44,326 nucleotides of DNA, taken from IMG/VR virus record IMGVR_UViG_3300035684_000006, positions 1 to 44,326 of that record; one strand, given 5' to 3'. The position numbers were made by a program, and so were the translations under genes. Shown here one piece after another: positions 40,704-44,326 of this stretch (its first letter is position 1; each line of letters opens with the position of its first letter). A model generated the notes under the pieces. The model saw nothing but the letters and a program-made list of their open reading frames with translations, did no database searches and was not told the origin of the DNA. The stretch is from a virus.

Positions 40704-41315
40704 CTAGAACCCTCCCGACCGTCGCGTCAGCGTCGGGCACTCGAACAGCGAATCACTGCGGGATCCCGTCGCGAGACCGCCGAACGAGCCCCCAGCCACG
40801 GCTGACAGCCCGGCGCCTAACAGCCACATCCCGAGCAGGCTCTGCACGACCGTCGGCAGCGTCGCCGCCGTTCCGGCGCGCACCGACGTCGGCCCGAACA
40901 GCTCGAGCTCGGCGCTGCCGGCCTTCATGCGCTTGATGTTCGAGGACTGGTCGGCCTCGCTCAGCGCCGACGGATCCTCGGCGATCAGCGCCGCAAGCTC
41001 GAACACGGCCTGAGCGACCCGCGCGAGCTGATAGCCGTCGCTCGCGGTGGTCTCGCCGTCGGCTTCGGTCAGGTCGGTGCGCGGGAACGCCAGCGTCGTG
41101 CCGCCGGCGCCGGAGCGCGTGCCCTTCCACCGCTGCCGCTCGATGTACCGTGTCGCGTCAGCGAGACGACGCTTTCGGTCGTCGCTGTCTTCGGCAAGAG
41201 CGAGGTACGCAGCGGCGGCATCGCTCGAGGACGTGAACAGGTAGGCGTCACATGCGTCGAGACCTCCGTAGACCTCGACAGTTGCGCCGTTGCTGAACGT
41301 GACGGTGAAGGTCAC
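40704..41315 (-). CDS. Head-tail connector, DnaT-like family
   Basis: 203 residues from a GTG overlapping the portal stop (GTGA). VEVYGGLDACDAYLFTSSSD, then KRRLADATRYIERQRWKGTR and TLAFPRTDLTEADG are the standard pattern of phage proteins annotated as DnaT-like or head-tail adaptors. It docks below the portal. The C-terminal 60 residues are Gly/Ser/Ala-rich. Confidence 0.75.
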   Translation of the reverse strand: MTFTVTFSNGATVEVYGGLDACDAYLFTSSSDAAAAYLALAEDSDDRKRRLADATRYIERQRWKGTRSGAGGTTLAFPRTDLTEADGETTASDGYQLARVAQAVFELAALIAEDPSALSEADQSSNIKRMKAGSAELELFGPTSVRAGTAATLPTVVQSLLGMWLLGAGLSAVAGGSFGGLATGSRSDSLFECPTLTRRSGGF

Positions 41316-42721
41316 TGCTCGTCCTCCTCTCCGGCGGCCGGCGCGCCCTCCCCCTGGTAATCGCTCGGCCCTCCGGACGCCGATCGCGCCGATCGCCACG
41401 CTGCGATGTCCTCGTCGTCTGGTTCGGGAGCGGCCGGCAGTTCCTCGCGGGCGCGCAGCACGTTCTCCGCCGGGTCGCCTGGCTTGAGCTTCGCGTCGGC
41501 GAGCATCTTCAGCATCTCGGCCGCCTGCTTCGCGCTCGAGCGGGCAACGCTCTGATGCTGCAGCTCTGGGAAGAGGCGCTCGTCGGTGATTCCGTTGCGA
41601 GCGAGCAGGTCCGGGATGATGTCGCGCTCGGCGTCGTCGCTCAGGTCGTCGAGGGAGCTGTCGATGCGGATCGTGAAGAGGCTCGTCTTGTCGGCGCTGG
41701 CCGCGTACGCCCCGCTCGTGCCGGCGCTACCCATGAGCAGGTGCTCGGCGGAGAGCACGATCGCCATGAGGTGGTTGCACTCGGCGAGCGCCTTGGCGAG
41801 GTCAGGCAGTGCGCCGGTCGCCTGCCGCATCATGTCGACGGACCACTTGAAAACCGTCGACGGCGTGCGCTGCCCCGTCTGCGCGTTGTCCGCAAAATAG
41901 GGCATGCTCTCGAGGAGCAGCGTCTTGTTCGGCGTGCGGACACGCTGCTCCGCGAACTTGCGGATCTCGGCGGTGCGCATCATGACGTGCTCGAGAATCT
42001 TGGTCTGGTCGCCCGGGTATAGGCGGTCCCCTTCCTGAAACAACTCGTCGAGGGGCGCGCGCGGGAGCGGCACGCCGTTAAGGTCGGTGTCGAACCCGAG
42101 GCCCTGCAACTGCAGGTACCGGTCGAAAATCTCGGCGAGCTTGACGAGGTGCCGGAGAAGGCCAACGCCCTGCGGGCTCTCGCCGATCGCGCCCTCCTGG
42201 CTATAGAACAAGTCCCGGCGCGCGATCGGGAACTCGGCGCCTGAGCGGCTCCGCTGCACGACGCCTTCCCAGGGCTCCGTCTCGAGCGGCTTCGTCCACC
42301 GCTCGATGGTGTGCTGCGGGCGATGCGCGAGCTCCGACAGCACGACAAGCCCGTCGTCGCGGCGGCGCCACCCTTTCGCGTGGAGCGCGAAGCCGCGGAA
42401 GCGCTTCATGGCCTGTTTCTTCACGACGCTGCGCCAGCGCGTCGGCATGCGCGCTCCGATGAGTCCCTCTTGCACGATCTCGGCAGCGCGCACCGCGTCT
42501 GCGCCACCGGCCTTGTTCGGCGCGGCCTCCCACTTCGACGAGCCCGCTAGGTCGAGCCAGATGCCCACCGCCGCCGCGATGACCGTCGTGTCCGCGATGA
42601 GGTTGTCGTACGTGACCCACTGATTCGAGCCGACCAGCGCTGGGCGTCGCTCACCAACGTCGACGAGAAACCCGCCGTAGGCGTAGACGCCGTCGGAGCC
42701 GGGTGCGCGCGTCGCTTCCAT
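41312..42721 (-). CDS. Portal protein
   Basis: 469 residues from MEATRAPGSDGVYAYGGFLV; the TTG three codons earlier is less likely. Portal features: VTYDNLIADTTVIAAAVGIW near the start, FALHAKGWRRRDDGLVVLSE, QGVGLLRHLVKLAEIFDRYL, a long helix region, RTPNKTLLLESMPYF, and VLSAEHLLMGSAGTSGAYAA, as in the DUF935/Mu gp29-related portal group. Twelve copies would form the DNA entry ring at one capsid vertex. The C-terminus is acidic. Next to terminase and connector as expected. Confidence 0.87.
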   Translation of the reverse strand: MEATRAPGSDGVYAYGGFLVDVGERRPALVGSNQWVTYDNLIADTTVIAAAVGIWLDLAGSSKWEAAPNKAGGADAVRAAEIVQEGLIGARMPTRWRSVVKKQAMKRFRGFALHAKGWRRRDDGLVVLSELAHRPQHTIERWTKPLETEPWEGVVQRSRSGAEFPIARRDLFYSQEGAIGESPQGVGLLRHLVKLAEIFDRYLQLQGLGFDTDLNGVPLPRAPLDELFQEGDRLYPGDQTKILEHVMMRTAEIRKFAEQRVRTPNKTLLLESMPYFADNAQTGQRTPSTVFKWSVDMMRQATGALPDLAKALAECNHLMAIVLSAEHLLMGSAGTSGAYAASADKTSLFTIRIDSSLDDLSDDAERDIIPDLLARNGITDERLFPELQHQSVARSSAKQAAEMLKMLADAKLKPGDPAENVLRAREELPAAPEPDDEDIAAWRSARSASGGPSDYQGEGAPAAGEEDEQ

Positions 42722-42752
42722 CGAGAGCAAGGCTAGCGGCGCGAGGACAGGC

Positions 42753-42763
42753 GGGGCGATTCA
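42753..42763 (-). promoter_or_regulatory. Late-strand motif, variant copy (TGAATCGCCCC)
   Basis: Differs at the first two bases, where it overlaps the TGA stop of the upstream gene (42763-42761). The portal ATG is 31 nt downstream; TAGCCT lies 17 nt from the motif and 8 nt before the ATG, the best -10 candidate of the series. Confidence 0.6.
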
Positions 42764-43297
42764 GAGCGGCCAGGGAGCCAGCGACCACGGCATAGACGGC
42801 GTCTGCGCACCGCATTCGGGGCCATCGGGGTCCAGGTCTAGCGGTCGGACGGTGTACCCGAGCGACCACGGCGCATCGAACCCGCCGGTGACTTCCGTCT
42901 CGACGACGATGAACGAGCGTCCGTCCTGATCGCGGATCACGTCGCCAGGTCGGACTATGGGCGGCGGTACCACGTCCAGGACCGGTAGACCCCGGACTCT
43001 CTGGTGCAGGGACGGAGGTTCCCAGGCCAGCCAGTCGGATGGGTCGGCGATCACGGCTTCGGCGACGTCGTGGCGAAACCATCCGTGCCGCCCGCTGCGC
43101 GACCACATGCGCTTGAGGCACGTCCGTCTGATCGGAGCCGCGCACTCTCCGCCCTCGAAGATCGCATCGAGCGCTTCCCACATCGCCACCGCAGCCTCCG
43201 CGGCGAGCCTCGACTCAGGCCCGTGATGCTCGACGGCGTCCGCGTGCACCATGCGGCAGGCGCGAAGATCGGCGAGGGCTGCAAGGGTCGGGTGCAT
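42761..43297 (-). CDS. Hypothetical protein between terminase and portal
   Basis: 178 residues from MHPTLAALADLRACRMVHAD (ATGA overlap). The helical N-terminal part contains cysteines (GGECAAPIRRTCLKRMW); the second half is strand-rich (PGDVIRDQDGRSFIVVETEV). No family recognised. Confidence 0.65.
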   Translation of the reverse strand: MHPTLAALADLRACRMVHADAVEHHGPESRLAAEAAVAMWEALDAIFEGGECAAPIRRTCLKRMWSRSGRHGWFRHDVAEAVIADPSDWLAWEPPSLHQRVRGLPVLDVVPPPIVRPGDVIRDQDGRSFIVVETEVTGGFDAPWSLGYTVRPLDLDPDGPECGAQTPSMPWSLAPWPL

Positions 43298-43728
43298 CAG
43301 GATCCTCGGGCAAGCTTCCGCCACGCGATGATCCGAGGGTCGGTCTCCTCGGCCGCTCGCGACGAGGGGCCGACGCTGTCGTTCATGTACTCGACGAGCA
43401 GATCGAGCGCACCGTTCAGCGCTTCGCGGAGCGCACCGTCGGAGGACGTCCGCAGATGCCGCGCGAGATGTTTCTCGACGACGTCTGCAAGGTACTCGCT
43501 CGGCTCCCACTCGTTGTCGCCGTGGTCGCGGCAGACGGAGCGCAACGCTGCCACGGTGTCCTCGCGCTCCTTGGTGAGCCGGGCGATCGTGCGCAGCGGC
43601 TCATCGCGTGAGCCATGGACGTCGAGCCGGCGCAGCACCTCCGACAGCATCGCACGCAGCGCAGCGCGCTCGCCCTCGAGGTAGCTCGGCTCGTGGATCT
43701 TGGGCACGTCTCGTATCTCGTCGGCCAT
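43297..43728 (-). CDS. Hypothetical helical protein after terminase
   Basis: 143 residues from MADEIRDVPKIHEPSYLEGE; the longer frame overlaps terminase and is rejected. Mostly helical with charged heptads (LREALNGALDLLVEYMNDSV). Unknown role. Starts 10 nt after the terminase stop. Confidence 0.65.
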   Translation of the reverse strand: MADEIRDVPKIHEPSYLEGERAALRAMLSEVLRRLDVHGSRDEPLRTIARLTKEREDTVAALRSVCRDHGDNEWEPSEYLADVVEKHLARHLRTSSDGALREALNGALDLLVEYMNDSVGPSSRAAEETDPRIIAWRKLARGS

Positions 43729-43738
43729 GGATCCAATC

Positions 43739-44326
43739 CTAACCACTCGCGCGCTCGAGGGGAATCGGTGCTCCGCCTGCTCCTCGAGCCGGCGCAACCG
43801 CGCGATGCCGTGCCACGTACTGCGAGAGCGAATCCATGCGGTCGCCGCGCCGCGACTTCGGCCACGAGCACACCTCGCCGATAAACCCCTCGTCGACCAC
43901 GCGGCGATTCACGTCGGCATGCGGATACAGCCACGGCGCGCCGTCGAGCAGGAAGATCTGACCGCTCTGCCAGGGCAGCACGAGCCCCTGGTTCCGCGCC
44001 GGCTTGCCCTCGCGTGGATTCGTCACGTGGATCTCGGGCCGCGCCGGCTTGCCGTCGGGGCCGACGAGCATGATGCGCTCGTCAGTGTCCGGGTCCATGT
44101 ACCAGCCGCGCCGGATCGCGATGCGCAGCTCGCTCACGACGCTCGCGCCGGCGGCCTTCAGCTCGACGAGGATCTCGTCAAGCTGCCAGACTGCCATCGC
44201 TGCGAAGATCGCCTTGTACGTTCCGCTGACGTCGGTCACCAGCGTCCGATCGTCGAGCACGAAGACATCGGTCCCCATCATCGCGTCGACGGTTAGGCCG
44301 ACGGCGGACGGCTGCGCACCGGGCTT
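43739..44326 (-). CDS. Terminase large subunit, C-terminal nuclease part (partial)
   Basis: The frame is open through the right edge, so about 196 C-terminal residues are visible. SAVGLTVDAMMGTDVFVLDD matches the first strand of the RNase H-like nuclease domain; AVWQLDEILVELKAAGASVV is the next helix; the end GDRMDSLSQYVARH fits the terminal (D)xxDxxx helix that closes the active site. Together with the following portal gene this identifies the DNA-packaging motor nuclease. The ATPase part is outside the window. Confidence 0.8.
   Translation of the reverse strand, partial: KPGAQPSAVGLTVDAMMGTDVFVLDDRTLVTDVSGTYKAIFAAMAVWQLDEILVELKAAGASVVSELRIAIRRGWYMDPDTDERIMLVGPDGKPARPEIHVTNPREGKPARNQGLVLPWQSGQIFLLDGAPWLYPHADVNRRVVDEGFIGEVCSWPKSRRGDRMDSLSQYVARHRAVAPARGAGGAPIPLERASG

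Noticed and set aside
43903-43914. GGCGATTCA in the terminase gene as a motif copy
   Set aside because: It lacks the full GGGG run, lies within coding sequence and precedes no start codon.

Overview
The window is a GC-rich stretch that is mostly a temperate tailed phage (or prophage) of a high-GC bacterium. A myxobacterium-like host is a guess from the base composition, the Cys-rich lipoproteins and the style of the serine recombinase. A tape measure of about 1150 residues, a tail-tube protein and no recognisable sheath gene point to a siphovirus morphology.

Layout. (1) 1-4628 is accessory or flanking DNA with visibly lower GC at its left end: the end of a HEPN-like protein followed by an AlbA_2/Schlafen-like protein, a small ORF with a strong promoter, a 27-bp tandem repeat, a PD-(D/E)XK-like protein, and about 1.5 kb of degenerate DNA with a 125-bp direct repeat. 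(2) 4629-8067 (+) is a three-gene unit ending in a large serine recombinase. Its last codons contain the 3' end of a tRNA gene (probably tRNA-Glu), a likely attachment core. (3) 8149-13514 (+) holds small early genes joined by ATGA/GTGA overlaps, including a GGQ-type release-factor-like protein and a ribbon-helix-helix (RHH) regulator whose own promoter and the next promoter carry the same operator pair. (4) 13511-17224 (-) is a lysis-type region: GH25 endolysin, membrane proteins, a lipoprotein, and a plus-strand tRNA-Arg(TCT). (5) 17267-23667 (-) encodes a giant tail-tip protein and a DUF2163/BR0599-type hub protein. (6) 23682-28007 is a mixed-strand island inside the tail cluster: two plus-strand genes with their own promoters, minus-strand mini-operons and a second RHH regulator facing a divergent operon. 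(7) 28009-44326 (-) is the structural cluster, read right to left: terminase, portal, connectors, protease/scaffold, decoration and capsid proteins, neck and tail-terminator proteins, tail tube, frameshifted tail chaperones, tape measure, distal tail protein.

Regulation is the most interesting layer. An 11-bp asymmetric motif (CAAATCGCCCC on the late strand) recurs seven times, in six cases 18-31 nt before a start codon. Two separate RHH regulator modules each pair an 8- or 13-bp operator at exactly 26-bp spacing around a TTGACA-N17-TAGACT promoter. Several genes have a -10 box only 6-8 nt before the ATG and no ribosome-binding site, which suggests leaderless mRNAs.

The recombinase side of the attachment core is not followed by the rest of a tRNA. 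That is what an uncrossed attP looks like rather than a prophage junction, so the state of this DNA (free phage, plasmid-prophage, or integration elsewhere) is open.
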